Of a stretch of 6,892 nucleotides of DNA, positions 1 through 5,118 are shown piece by piece. The translations under genes and the position numbers were made by a program. The first letter of the stretch is position 1; each line of letters opens with the position of its first letter. This stretch comes from an uncultured Clostridia bacterium (GTDB lineage Bacteria > Bacillota > Clostridia > Christensenellales > Aristaeellaceae): positions 1 through 6,892 of the forward strand of contig CANQGC010000154.1 in NCBI GenBank assembly GCA_947600345.1. Reading direction: 5' to 3'. The notes under the pieces were generated by a model. The model had not been told where the DNA came from. It saw nothing but the letters and a program-made list of their open reading frames with translations, and ran no database searches.

Positions 1-12
1 CGCCGGCTCTGA

Positions 13-192
13 CCTCTGGCTCCGGAAATCTTTCGTCCGTCACAGTTGCTCTTTACAGAAAATCTTGAATACGCCCGAATCAGGAATATGCGCGAGCAGT
101 GCTTCCTGACCGCCGCCGTTCAAAATATCAAGAGGCTGGTCGCCTCGCTTTTGTTCCTTCTATCGTTCAGCAAACCCTGCTCCCTCTTTTGA
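13..192 (+). pseudogene. Decayed C-terminal remnant of a DDE transposase (IS1182-like)
   Basis: The frame starting at base 1 is open for 59 codons between a TGA at 10-12 and a TGA at 190-192. It contains the stretch NLEYARIRNMREQCFLTAAV followed by QNIKRLVASL. This resembles the end of DDE transposases of the IS1182 / DDE_Tnp_1_6 type, which typically finish with an 'hGLryARyRGl..v..Q.lLTaaaqNlKrL' pattern. The usual RG(L/M)xxV spacing appears shortened to RN-M, and the upstream part (residues PLAPEIFRPSQLLFTE) matches the expected 'ERxFADAK' region poorly. Together with the in-frame stop at 10-12, this suggests a frameshifted, decayed copy rather than a working gene. The rest lies beyond the left edge or has been lost. 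The family call rests on remembered motifs only; an unrelated open frame remains possible. Confidence 0.5.
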
Positions 193-204
193 TTGCAGGG
201 TTTG
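171..204. repeat. Inverted repeat over the transposase-remnant stop codon
   Basis: CAAACCCTGC (171-180) and GCAGGGTTTG (195-204) form a perfect 10-bp stem with a 14-nt loop. The remnant's TGA stop lies in the loop. There is no T-run on either strand after the stem, so it is not a standard rho-independent terminator. It may belong to the non-coding right end of the former insertion sequence; the following bases (205-219) could be part of that end, but no matching left end is in the window. Confidence 0.6.
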
Positions 205-215
205 TCAGTGATCTG

Positions 216-234
216 AAGGAACCTCAGGTTCCTT
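216..234. repeat. Perfect 19-bp palindrome
   Basis: AAGGAACCT, a single central C (225), then AGGTTCCTT: nine base pairs around one central base. As DNA this could be a dimer-binding site; as RNA it would fold only with a few inner pairs opened. It is the first of a run of closely spaced inverted repeats that continues to 452. Confidence 0.6.
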
Positions 235-244
235 GGCAGGAATT

Positions 245-267
245 CTTAAGGGACAGCGTCCCTTAAG
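245..267. repeat. 10-bp stem hairpin with AGC loop
   Basis: CTTAAGGGAC (245-254) pairs perfectly with GTCCCTTAAG (258-267) around a 3-nt loop, AGC. It is directly followed, five bases on, by the first of three tandem GGA-loop hairpins. No T-run follows, so termination is unlikely. Confidence 0.7.
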
Positions 268-270
268 CAG

Positions 271-330
271 GTCTGGGCGGAGCCCAGCAAGTCCGGGCGG
301 AGCCCGGCGGGTCTGGGCGGAGCCCAGCGT
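271..330. repeat. Three tandem 20-bp hairpin units
   Basis: Three consecutive 20-bp units (271-290, 291-310, 311-330) each hold a 6-bp stem closed on a GGA triloop: CTGGGC-GGA-GCCCAG, CCGGGC-GGA-GCCCGG, CTGGGC-GGA-GCCCAG. Each unit begins with GT. The middle unit differs from its neighbours at two stem positions that pair with each other (T-A changed to C-G), so the hairpin is preserved. The last three or four bases of each unit vary (GCAA, GCGG, GCGT) and are not constrained by pairing. Confidence 0.8.
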
Positions 331-337
331 AACTCCA

Positions 338-410
338 GGCGGCCCGCGGTCTCCATCCAAAGCCCGGCAATGCGCACCAACGCTCCATCGCCTCCATACC
401 GCGGGCCGCC
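338..410. repeat. 13-bp GC-rich inverted repeat with a 47-nt loop
   Basis: GGCGGCCCGCGGT (338-350) and ACCGCGGGCCGCC (398-410) are exact reverse complements. The 47-nt interval between them is not self-complementary to any extent I can see. It contains CTCCAT three times, at 351-356, 383-388 and 392-397, so on the minus strand the loop shows ATGGAG three times. The long arms make this the most stable element in the array. Confidence 0.7.
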
Positions 411-413
411 AGC

Positions 414-486
414 GGCGCGGGGTAGGTTTGGGCGGCAAAAGCCGCCCAAACCAGACAGCCGCCACTAACTTCCCAAACCTCGCGCC
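414..486. repeat. Alternative long-range inverted repeat competing with the AAAA-loop hairpin
   Basis: GGCGCG (414-419) and AGGTTTGGG (424-432) are together complementary to CCCAAACCT (472-480) plus CGCGCC (481-486). That gives 15 base pairs interrupted by a 4-nt bulge, GGGT (420-423). The left strand overlaps the left arm of the 425-452 hairpin, so the two structures exclude each other. CCCAAACC occurs twice as a direct repeat (445-452 and 472-479), which is what produces the competition. Confidence 0.5.
425..452. repeat. 12-bp stem hairpin with AAAA loop
   Basis: GGTTTGGGCGGC (425-436) and GCCGCCCAAACC (441-452) form a perfect 12-bp stem with an AAAA tetraloop. No T-run follows on the plus strand, and on the minus strand the stem is followed by mixed sequence, so it is not a standard terminator. 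Its left arm can also pair with 472-480, giving an alternative fold. Confidence 0.75.
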
Positions 487-511
487 CCGCACCCACAATC
501 AATGAGGCAAC

Positions 512-548
512 AAAAAACCGGGCCCGCGGAACATCCCCGCGCGCCCGG
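512..548 (-). terminator. Rho-independent terminator of the minus-strand gene
   Basis: Read on the minus strand, CCGGGCGCGCGG (548-537) and CCGCGGGCCCGG (529-518) form a 12-position stem with one G-G mismatch and a 7-nt loop, followed at once by six T residues (517-512). The stem begins 25 nt after the stop codon of the 157-residue gene. This is a textbook intrinsic terminator and marks the end of that transcription unit. Confidence 0.85.
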
Positions 549-573
549 CTCCTTCTCTCTGAAACAATCCCCT

Positions 574-1047
574 CTAATAGTTGATCTCAATCGTCCGCGA
601 TATCCCATATACATAGTACTGAATCCGCAGCGTTCGCGGAACGCTGGCCCCCGCGCGAGTCACGATCTTCAGGTTCACGTGGCCGGTGCCGTGGGCGGGC
701 ACGTCGCTGCCGTCGCCGGTGAGCGAGTATACGGCGATGTCGCCCGCGACCGCCTCGGGCTGTACGTTCAGCCACTCCGCGTCGAACAGGCCGCGATTGG
801 TCAGGATCACGTTCACGTCCGTCAGCGCGCAGTCGGAGGCGTCGCTCAGCTCCTCGTCGACATAGCGCAGCGGGGCGCTGCCGGAGTCGAGAATGCTGCG
901 CACCAGCTCGAAGCTGTCCGGATATTCCGCGGCGGAGGCGGTGGTGCGGCTGACCTGCGCCTGCAGCGTGCCCCCGGTATAGAAGAAGGCGCAGAAGCAG
1001 AGCATCATCACCAGGACCAGGGACAACAGTAGGGTCGCCGCTCTCAA
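574..1047 (-). CDS. Small membrane-anchored or secreted protein of unknown function
   Basis: I do not recognise this 157-residue protein. Residues 5-23 (TLLLSLVLVMMLCFCAFFY) form one strong hydrophobic segment after a single Arg, either an N-terminal membrane anchor or an uncleaved signal. No lipobox with a small residue before Cys is evident. The rest is extracytoplasmic by inference. Residues 25-70 are Ser/Ala/acidic-rich. Residues 77-157 alternate polar and hydrophobic residues, with NVILTNRGLFDAEW, then VNLKIVTRAG, then a Tyr-rich end RIQYYVYGISRTIEINY, which suggests a beta-sandwich (Ig/CARDB-like) domain; that is a fold guess only. The start is TTG at 1047: GAGG with TGAT follows the consensus and sits 7 nt upstream, while the first internal Met codons (14 and 15) fall inside the hydrophobic segment. 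It has its own promoter and terminator, so it is a single-gene unit divergent from polA. Confidence 0.75.
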   Translation of the reverse strand: MRAATLLLSLVLVMMLCFCAFFYTGGTLQAQVSRTTASAAEYPDSFELVRSILDSGSAPLRYVDEELSDASDCALTDVNVILTNRGLFDAEWLNVQPEAVAGDIAVYSLTGDGSDVPAHGTGHVNLKIVTRAGASVPRTLRIQYYVYGISRTIEINY

Positions 1048-1050
1048 ACT

Positions 1051-1058
1051 ATCACCTC
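1051..1058 (-). promoter_or_regulatory. Shine-Dalgarno site that sets the TTG start
   Basis: The minus strand reads GAGGTGAT at 1058-1051, an 8-base match to the extended anti-16S consensus. GAGG ends 7 nt before TTG at 1047. No ATG or GTG in the same frame is comparably placed, so the TTG is the likely initiator. Confidence 0.75.
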
Positions 1059-1068
1059 GCTTCGCTCT

Positions 1069-1097
1069 ATTTTATCATCAAAACATAGCGCTGTCCA
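1069..1097 (-). promoter_or_regulatory. Sigma-A-like promoter for the 157-residue gene
   Basis: On the minus strand TGGACA (1097-1092; 5 of 6 to TTGACA) and TAAAAT (1074-1069; 5 of 6 to TATAAT) are separated by exactly 17 bp. Transcription would start near 1062, leaving a leader of about 15 nt that just includes the ribosome binding site. Confidence 0.7.
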
Positions 1098-1141
1098 GCG
1101 CCTGCCGCGCGGAAAACGCGGGCTTTGGCAAAGTGTCCAGC
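1092..1141. repeat. Direct repeat TGTCCAGC and small palindrome between divergent promoters
   Basis: TGTCCAGC occurs at 1092-1099, overlapping the minus-strand -35 box, and again at 1134-1141, 42 bp apart (about four helical turns). Between them CTTTG-G-CAAAG (1123-1133) is a short perfect palindrome. These could be operator sites in the divergent control region. With 8- and 11-bp elements, chance is also plausible. Confidence 0.25.
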
Positions 1142-1181
1142 TTTGCGCACGGTTTTTTCATAAAGGGGCCCCAATGGGCAT

Positions 1182-1210
1182 TTGCTATTTATCCGGCATT
1201 TTGGTATAAT
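1182..1210 (+). promoter_or_regulatory. Extended -10 promoter for the polA operon
   Basis: TTGCTA (1182-1187; 4 of 6 to consensus) and a perfect TATAAT (1205-1210) are 17 bp apart, and TG at 1202-1203 gives an extended -10 (TGGTATAAT). Transcription would start near 1217, with a leader of about 30 nt before the polA ATG. It is the only good promoter seen for the four-gene operon. Confidence 0.8.
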
Positions 1211-1230
1211 ACAATCGGGATTCTGGTAAA

Positions 1231-1238
1231 AGGGGAGG
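1231..1238 (+). promoter_or_regulatory. polA ribosome binding site
   Basis: AGGGGAGG lies 8 nt upstream of ATG 1247. It decides the start: the frame stays open back to 1133, but that extension has no ribosome binding site and contains the promoter itself. Confidence 0.8.
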
Positions 1239-1246
1239 CTCCGCGC

Positions 1247-3829
1247 ATGGGAAAGCTGGTTCTGCTGGATGGCTATAGCCTGATCTACCGCGCCTATCAC
1301 GCCTTGCAGACGCCGATGAGCGCGCCCGACGGCACGCCCACCAACGCGATCCATGGCTTCATGATGATGCTGCTGAAGGTGCTTTCGGACGAGCGGCCCG
1401 ACGGGCTGGCCGTGGCCTTCGATACCCACGCGCCCACCTTCCGCAAGGAGCTCTTCGACGGCTATAAGGCCACCCGCAAGCCCATGCCGGACGACCTGCG
1501 CGCCCAGGACCCCATCATCCACGAACTGATCGAGAATATGGAGATCCCGATCCTCGAGTGCCCCGGCTACGAAGCCGACGATATCCTGGGCACCGTCTCC
1601 AGGCGGTGCGAGGACGAGGGCCGCGAGCTGCTGCTGGTCACCGGCGACCGGGATTCCTTTCAGCTCGCGGGCGAGCATACGACGATCCTCTACACCCGCA
1701 AGGGCATCAGCGAGACCCAGCTCGTGACGCCCGGCTACGTGCGCGAGACCTACGGCCTGGAGCCGGAGCAGCTCATCGACGTCAAGGCGCTCATGGGCGA
1801 CACCTCCGACAACATCCCCGGCCTGCCCGGCGTGGGGGAGAAGACGGCGCTCCGGCTGATTCGGGACTACGGAAGCCTGGAGGGCACGCTGGCCGCGGCG
1901 GACAGCAGGGAGAAGGGCAAGCTTCGCGAGAAGCTCATCAACTGCGCGGATCAGGCGCGCATGAGCTACCGGCTCGCGCGGATCGTGCGCGACGCGCCCG
2001 TGGAGGCGAACTTCGACGATTGGAAGCTGGGGCGGCTGATTCGAGGTGTGCCCCGGCTCAAGGAGCTGGGGATGAACATGGCCGCCAAGCGGCTCTACGA
2101 TGCCGTGCGCGCTTTGATCCCCGGCGCGGAGCCGGAGCCTCCCGCCTCGGCCCGGAAGCCGGACGCGGGGGTGAAGGTGGAGGAGATCGAGAATCTGGAC
2201 GCCCTGCGCGCACGCTGCCGGGAGATTCCCGCCGCGGACTGGATCGCGGTGCACCTGGGCGGGGAGTTTTCCCTGGCCACGCGGGACGTGAACCTGCGGG
2301 TGCCGCTGGGCGGGGACCTGCTCCGCATGGGCATCGAGCCGGACGAGGCGCTCTCCGCCGCGGCGGAGCTGCTGACGAACTGCGGGCGGGTGGAGCTCTG
2401 GAACGTCAAGGCGCTGCCCATGGACATCGAGCCCCTGCGCGGCAGGGCATTCGATGTGATGCTGGCCGCCTACGCCCTCAATCCCCAGCGCCACTCCTTC
2501 GAGGCGGCGTCGCTGTGCGCGGACGAGAAGATCCCCGGCTTCGAGCAGTGCCCGGCGCGCGCCCTGCACCTGCTGGCGGAGCGCCAGCGGGGGCAGATGG
2601 AGGAGCAGCAGGTCGAGAATATATTTGACGAATTGGAGATGCCGCTGGCCTTCGTGCTGCGGGGCATGGAGCGGGAGGGCTTCCAGGTGGATGCCGAGGC
2701 CCTGCGCCTGCTGGGCGTGCGCTTCGATTCCGAGATCGCCCGCATCACCCAGGAGATCTACGAGGAGGCGGGGGAGCGGTTCAACCTGAACTCGCCCCGG
2801 CAGCTGGCCGATGTGCTCTTCGAGCGCATGAAGATTCCAGCCCAGAAGAAGAACCACCGGGGCTACTCCACCGACGCCGAGGTGCTGGAGGGCCTGGCGG
2901 ACCGCTATCCCATCTGCGGGAAGATCCTCGAATACCGCAAGTATCAGAAGCTGCGCTCCACCTACATCGACCCGCTGATCGAGATGCGCGACGAGAACAG
3001 CCGCGTGCACACCCGCTTCGACCAGGTGGCCACCGCCACGGGCAGATTGAGCTCCAATGAGCCGAACCTGCAGAACATTCCGGTGCGCACGGAGATCGGG
3101 CGGGAGATTCGCGGCGCCTTCGTGGCCAAGCCCGGCTGCGTGCTGCTGGACGCGGACTACTCCCAGATCGAGCTGCGGGTGCTGGCGCACGTGTCCGGAG
3201 ACGCGACCATGACCGCCGCCTTCAATCGCGACGAGGACATCCACGCCCGCACCGCGGCGGAGGTCTACGGCGTGCCCATCGAGGGCGTGAGCTCCCACAT
3301 GCGCTCGGCCTGCAAGGCCGTGAACTTCGGCATCGTCTACGGCATATCGGACTTCGCGCTGGCGAAGAACATCGGCGTCAACCGGCACAAGGCCCACGAC
3401 TTCATCGAGCGCTACTTCGAGCGCTACCCCGGCGTCAAGGCCTACATGACCAACTCCGTGGCCGAGGCGAAGGAGCGGGGCTTCGCGCTGACGCTGCTGG
3501 GCAGGCGGCGCTACATTCCGGAGCTGCAGAGCGGCAACTACAACCTGCGCTCCTTCGGCGAGCGCTGCGCCATGAACAGCCCCATCCAGGGCACCGCGGC
3601 GGACATCATCAAGCTGGCGATGATCCGCGTGGACGAGGAGCTGCGCAGGCGCGGAATGCGTACCAAGCTGATCCTGCAGGTGCACGATGAGCTGATCCTC
3701 GAGGCCCCGGAGGATGAGGCCGCCGAGGCCGCGGCGCTGCTCAAGGATTGCATGGAGGGCGTGATGAAGCTCAGCGTGCCGCTGCGGGCGGACGTGAGCC
3801 GGGGGAGGGACTGGCGTGCCTGCAAGTAG
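1247..3829 (+). CDS. polA: DNA polymerase I (proofreading-deficient type)
   Basis: This 860-residue family A polymerase fills gaps and removes RNA primers in lagging-strand synthesis and excision repair. Residues 1-290 are the 5'-3' exonuclease, with all metal-site motifs: LLDGYSLIYRAYHAL (D8), AFDTHAPTFR (D59), GYEADD (E109, D111, D112), VTGDRDSFQL (D134, D136) and GDTSDNIPG (D185, D188). Residues about 310-455 are the 3'-5' exonuclease fold, but the catalytic acids are gone: Exo I reads VHLGGEF instead of DTE, and Exo II reads NVKAL where NLKYD is expected. Residues about 460-860 are the polymerase: TGRLSSNEPNLQNIPVR (599-614), motif A DYSQIELR (D637), motif B RSACKAVNFGIVYG (R686, K690, F694, Y698) and motif C QVHDE (D814, E815). 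Polymerase and flap nuclease should be active and proofreading inactive, as in Taq and Bst enzymes. First gene of the operon; its end overlaps coaE by 14 bp. Confidence 0.97.
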   Translation: MGKLVLLDGYSLIYRAYHALQTPMSAPDGTPTNAIHGFMMMLLKVLSDERPDGLAVAFDTHAPTFRKELFDGYKATRKPMPDDLRAQDPIIHELIENMEIPILECPGYEADDILGTVSRRCEDEGRELLLVTGDRDSFQLAGEHTTILYTRKGISETQLVTPGYVRETYGLEPEQLIDVKALMGDTSDNIPGLPGVGEKTALRLIRDYGSLEGTLAAADSREKGKLREKLINCADQARMSYRLARIVRDAPVEANFDDWKLGRLIRGVPRLKELGMNMAAKRLYDAVRALIPGAEPEPPASARKPDAGVKVEEIENLDALRARCREIPAADWIAVHLGGEFSLATRDVNLRVPLGGDLLRMGIEPDEALSAAAELLTNCGRVELWNVKALPMDIEPLRGRAFDVMLAAYALNPQRHSFEAASLCADEKIPGFEQCPARALHLLAERQRGQMEEQQVENIFDELEMPLAFVLRGMEREGFQVDAEALRLLGVRFDSEIARITQEIYEEAGERFNLNSPRQLADVLFERMKIPAQKKNHRGYSTDAEVLEGLADRYPICGKILEYRKYQKLRSTYIDPLIEMRDENSRVHTRFDQVATATGRLSSNEPNLQNIPVRTEIGREIRGAFVAKPGCVLLDADYSQIELRVLAHVSGDATMTAAFNRDEDIHARTAAEVYGVPIEGVSSHMRSACKAVNFGIVYGISDFALAKNIGVNRHKAHDFIERYFERYPGVKAYMTNSVAEAKERGFALTLLGRRRYIPELQSGNYNLRSFGERCAMNSPIQGTAADIIKLAMIRVDEELRRRGMRTKLILQVHDELILEAPEDEAAEAAALLKDCMEGVMKLSVPLRADVSRGRDWRACK
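3801..3809 (+). promoter_or_regulatory. coaE ribosome binding site inside the polA end
   Basis: GGGGGAGGG lies six bases before GTG 3816, within the last codons of polA. It supports the GTG start, since no ATG precedes the P-loop in this frame. Confidence 0.7.
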
Positions 3830-4424
3830 GCCGTTCGTGCTGGGCCTCACCGGAGGCATGGGCTGCGGAAAGAGCGAGGCCGCGCGCTGCCTGCGCTCGC
3901 TGGGCGCGGCCCACGTGGACGCCGACGCCATCTCCCGGGCGCTGACCGCGCCCGGCGGCGCGGCGCTGCCGGAGATTCGCTTCGCGTTTGGCGGCGGGGT
4001 GTTCGATGCGGAGGGCGCCCTGGACCGCGCCGCGCTGGCGGCGGTGGTGTTCGCCGACGCCGGCCGCAGGCGCAGGCTGGAGGCCATCATTCACCCGATG
4101 GTTTGGGCGAGGGCCCTGGCGGAGATCGCCGTGGCGGAGGCTCCGGTGGCGGTGCTGGACGCGCCGCTGCTGTTCGAGAGCGGCATGGACGCGCTGTGCG
4201 GCGAGGTATGGACGATGACCGCGCCGGAGGAGGTGCAGATCGCCCGCATTCGCGAGCGGGACGGCCTGACGCGCACCCAGGCCCGGGCGCGGCTGGCGAA
4301 CCAGCTGAGCTCGGCGGAGCGCGCCGCGCGCGCCGACGTCGCGATCGACAGCGACCGACCCATTGAGGAGACCCGCGCCGAGCTGCGCAGGCGGTATGAA
4401 CAGCTCCTGGCGCGCATCGGATGA
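3816..4424 (+). CDS. coaE: Dephospho-CoA kinase
   Basis: This 202-residue cytoplasmic enzyme phosphorylates the 3'-hydroxyl of the ribose in dephospho-CoA with ATP, the last step of CoA synthesis. The length is normal for the family. The Walker A loop is GLTGGMGCGKS (residues 10-20, K19), followed by the substrate-site motif HVDADAIS (33-40), IIHPMVW (91-97), the VLDAPLLFESG strand and loop (113-123), and the lid region with RERDGLTRTQARARLANQ (146-163). The C-terminal ADVAIDSD (173-180) matches the usual 'ADxVIdN' end. It starts with GTG at 3816, 14 bp inside polA, so translation is probably coupled to polA. polA-coaE adjacency is common in Bacillota. Cys at P-loop position 17 replaces the more usual Ser; it is unlikely to impair ATP binding. 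Confidence 0.96.
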   Translation: MPASRPFVLGLTGGMGCGKSEAARCLRSLGAAHVDADAISRALTAPGGAALPEIRFAFGGGVFDAEGALDRAALAAVVFADAGRRRRLEAIIHPMVWARALAEIAVAEAPVAVLDAPLLFESGMDALCGEVWTMTAPEEVQIARIRERDGLTRTQARARLANQLSSAERAARADVAIDSDRPIEETRAELRRRYEQLLARIG

Positions 4425-4429
4425 TATAC

Positions 4430-4434
4430 GGAGG
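4430..4434 (+). promoter_or_regulatory. Ribosome binding site deciding the transglycosylase start
   Basis: GGAGG ends directly before an ATG at 4435, too close for initiation, and 6 nt before a second in-frame ATG at 4441, which is ideal. The second ATG is therefore the likely start. Confidence 0.7.
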
Positions 4435-4440
4435 ATGAAT

Positions 4441-5118
4441 ATGCAGAGAAGGAACGCTTACGACCGCTACCGGCAGCCCCCGCCGCGCAGGCGGGCGCGC
4501 AGGCGCAGGCGCCGCCGCAGGGGCGGCGGGCTGCTGGCGCTGTTGCTGGTGGTGGCGCTGGGCATCGGCGCGGGCGGATGGATCGCGGAACAGCACCGCA
4601 AGGAGGTGCTACGCCAGACGCTGCAGGACTACCCGCTGGCCTACCGGGAGCTGATTCAGCGATGCTCGGCGGAGCAGGGCCTGGAGCCGGCCTACATCGC
4701 GGCGATCATCATGTCGGAGTCGAGCTTCCGGCCGGACGCCACGTCCCCCGTCAACGCCCAGGGCCTGATGCAGATCATGCCGGAGACCGGCGCCTGGATC
4801 GCGGGCAAGTTTGACGATACCTACGTGGACGGCTGCCTCTACAATCCCGAGACGAACATCCGCTACGGCTGCTGGTACATGGGCTTTCTGATGGACCGCT
4901 ACAACGGCGACAAGACCTGCAGCTCGGCCGCCTACCACTCCGGCCAGGGCGAGGTGGACGATTGGCTGAAGAACCCCGCCTACAGCGCCGACGGAAGGAC
5001 GCTTCTTCTGATTCCCGGCGAGAACGCAAGTACATACGTGGAGCGAGTGTTGAATTTCTATGAGAAGTACAAGGAGATCTATGGCGTCGGCCTTACGGAG
5101 CACACGCAGCCGGTATAG
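4441..5118 (+). CDS. Membrane-anchored lytic transglycosylase (Slt family)
   Basis: This 225-residue cell-wall enzyme should cleave the MurNAc-GlcNAc bond of peptidoglycan non-hydrolytically, giving 1,6-anhydro-muropeptides. Residues 1-30 are a strongly basic cytoplasmic tail with eight consecutive Arg (20-27). Residues 31-49 (LLALLLVVALGIGAGGWIA) form one membrane anchor, so the rest faces outward. The catalytic domain, about 64-225, has the family 1 motifs in order: IIMSESSF (89-96, with E93 the likely catalytic acid), NAQGLMQIMPETG (105-117), NPETNIRYG, then AYHSGQGEV where AYNAGxG is usual, and YVERVLNFYEKY near the end. Clostridia often carry such an enzyme after polA and coaE. The gap to coaE is only 16 bp, and the last 38 bp overlap the next gene. 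Function is secure; the exact role (cell-wall turnover, division or sporulation) is not shown. Confidence 0.92.
   Translation: MQRRNAYDRYRQPPPRRRARRRRRRRRGGGLLALLLVVALGIGAGGWIAEQHRKEVLRQTLQDYPLAYRELIQRCSAEQGLEPAYIAAIIMSESSFRPDATSPVNAQGLMQIMPETGAWIAGKFDDTYVDGCLYNPETNIRYGCWYMGFLMDRYNGDKTCSSAAYHSGQGEVDDWLKNPAYSADGRTLLLIPGENASTYVERVLNFYEKYKEIYGVGLTEHTQPV
5071..5076 (+). promoter_or_regulatory. Ribosome binding site of the solute-binding protein
   Basis: AAGGAG, inside the transglycosylase coding region, ends 4 nt before ATG 5081. The earlier in-frame ATG at 5060 has no such site, so 5081 is preferred. The spacing is slightly short. Confidence 0.6.

Larger units (their letters stand above)
216..486. 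other. Dense hairpin array in a gene-free interval
   Basis: Between the transposase remnant and the terminator of the minus-strand gene there is no credible gene. Short open frames here lack ribosome binding sites and overlap the repeats. Instead the interval holds seven perfect inverted repeats one after another: 216-234, 245-267, 273-287, 293-307, 313-327, 338-410 and 425-452, separated by 5 to 14 bases. An eighth, alternative pairing joins 414-432 with 472-486. Small loops read GGA, AGC or AAAA on the plus strand. The order resembles a dispersed palindromic (REP/BIME-like) element or a structured non-coding RNA. I do not recognise a named family. I see nothing in 453-511 apart from the alternative partner strand at 472-486. 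No promoter of clear quality was found to drive it. Confidence 0.6.

Noticed and set aside
271..330. CRISPR array
   Set aside because: The 20-bp units are directly adjacent, with no unique spacers between them, and no cas genes are nearby.
338..486. Integron attC site
   Set aside because: The characteristic RYYYAAC and GTTRRRY core sites are not found at the ends of the inverted repeats, and no integrase is present.
205..505. Several 60-100 codon frames on both strands across the hairpin array
   Set aside because: They run through perfect inverted repeats, have no ribosome binding sites, and encode Arg/Pro/Gly-rich sequence without motifs.
502..1032. A plus-strand open frame opposite the 157-residue gene
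   Set aside because: The minus-strand gene has promoter, ribosome binding site, hydrophobic segment and terminator. The plus-strand frame has no ribosome binding site and begins inside the terminator region.
1133..1246. A 38-codon N-terminal extension of polA
   Set aside because: It has no ribosome binding site and contains the TATAAT box; the ATG at 1247 has a strong AGGGGAGG site and begins at the conserved KLVLLDG sequence.
1067..4090. A minus-strand frame open for about 1000 codons opposite polA and the start of coaE
   Set aside because: It mirrors the codon structure of polA, whose catalytic motifs are all present on the plus strand. Its translation is low-complexity (Ala/Arg/Leu/His-rich) with no family motif, and long antisense frames are common opposite GC-rich genes.
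4363..4440. A 26-codon N-terminal extension of the transglycosylase
   Set aside because: It lies inside coaE in another frame and lacks a ribosome binding site; GGAGG at 4430-4434 points to ATG 4441.
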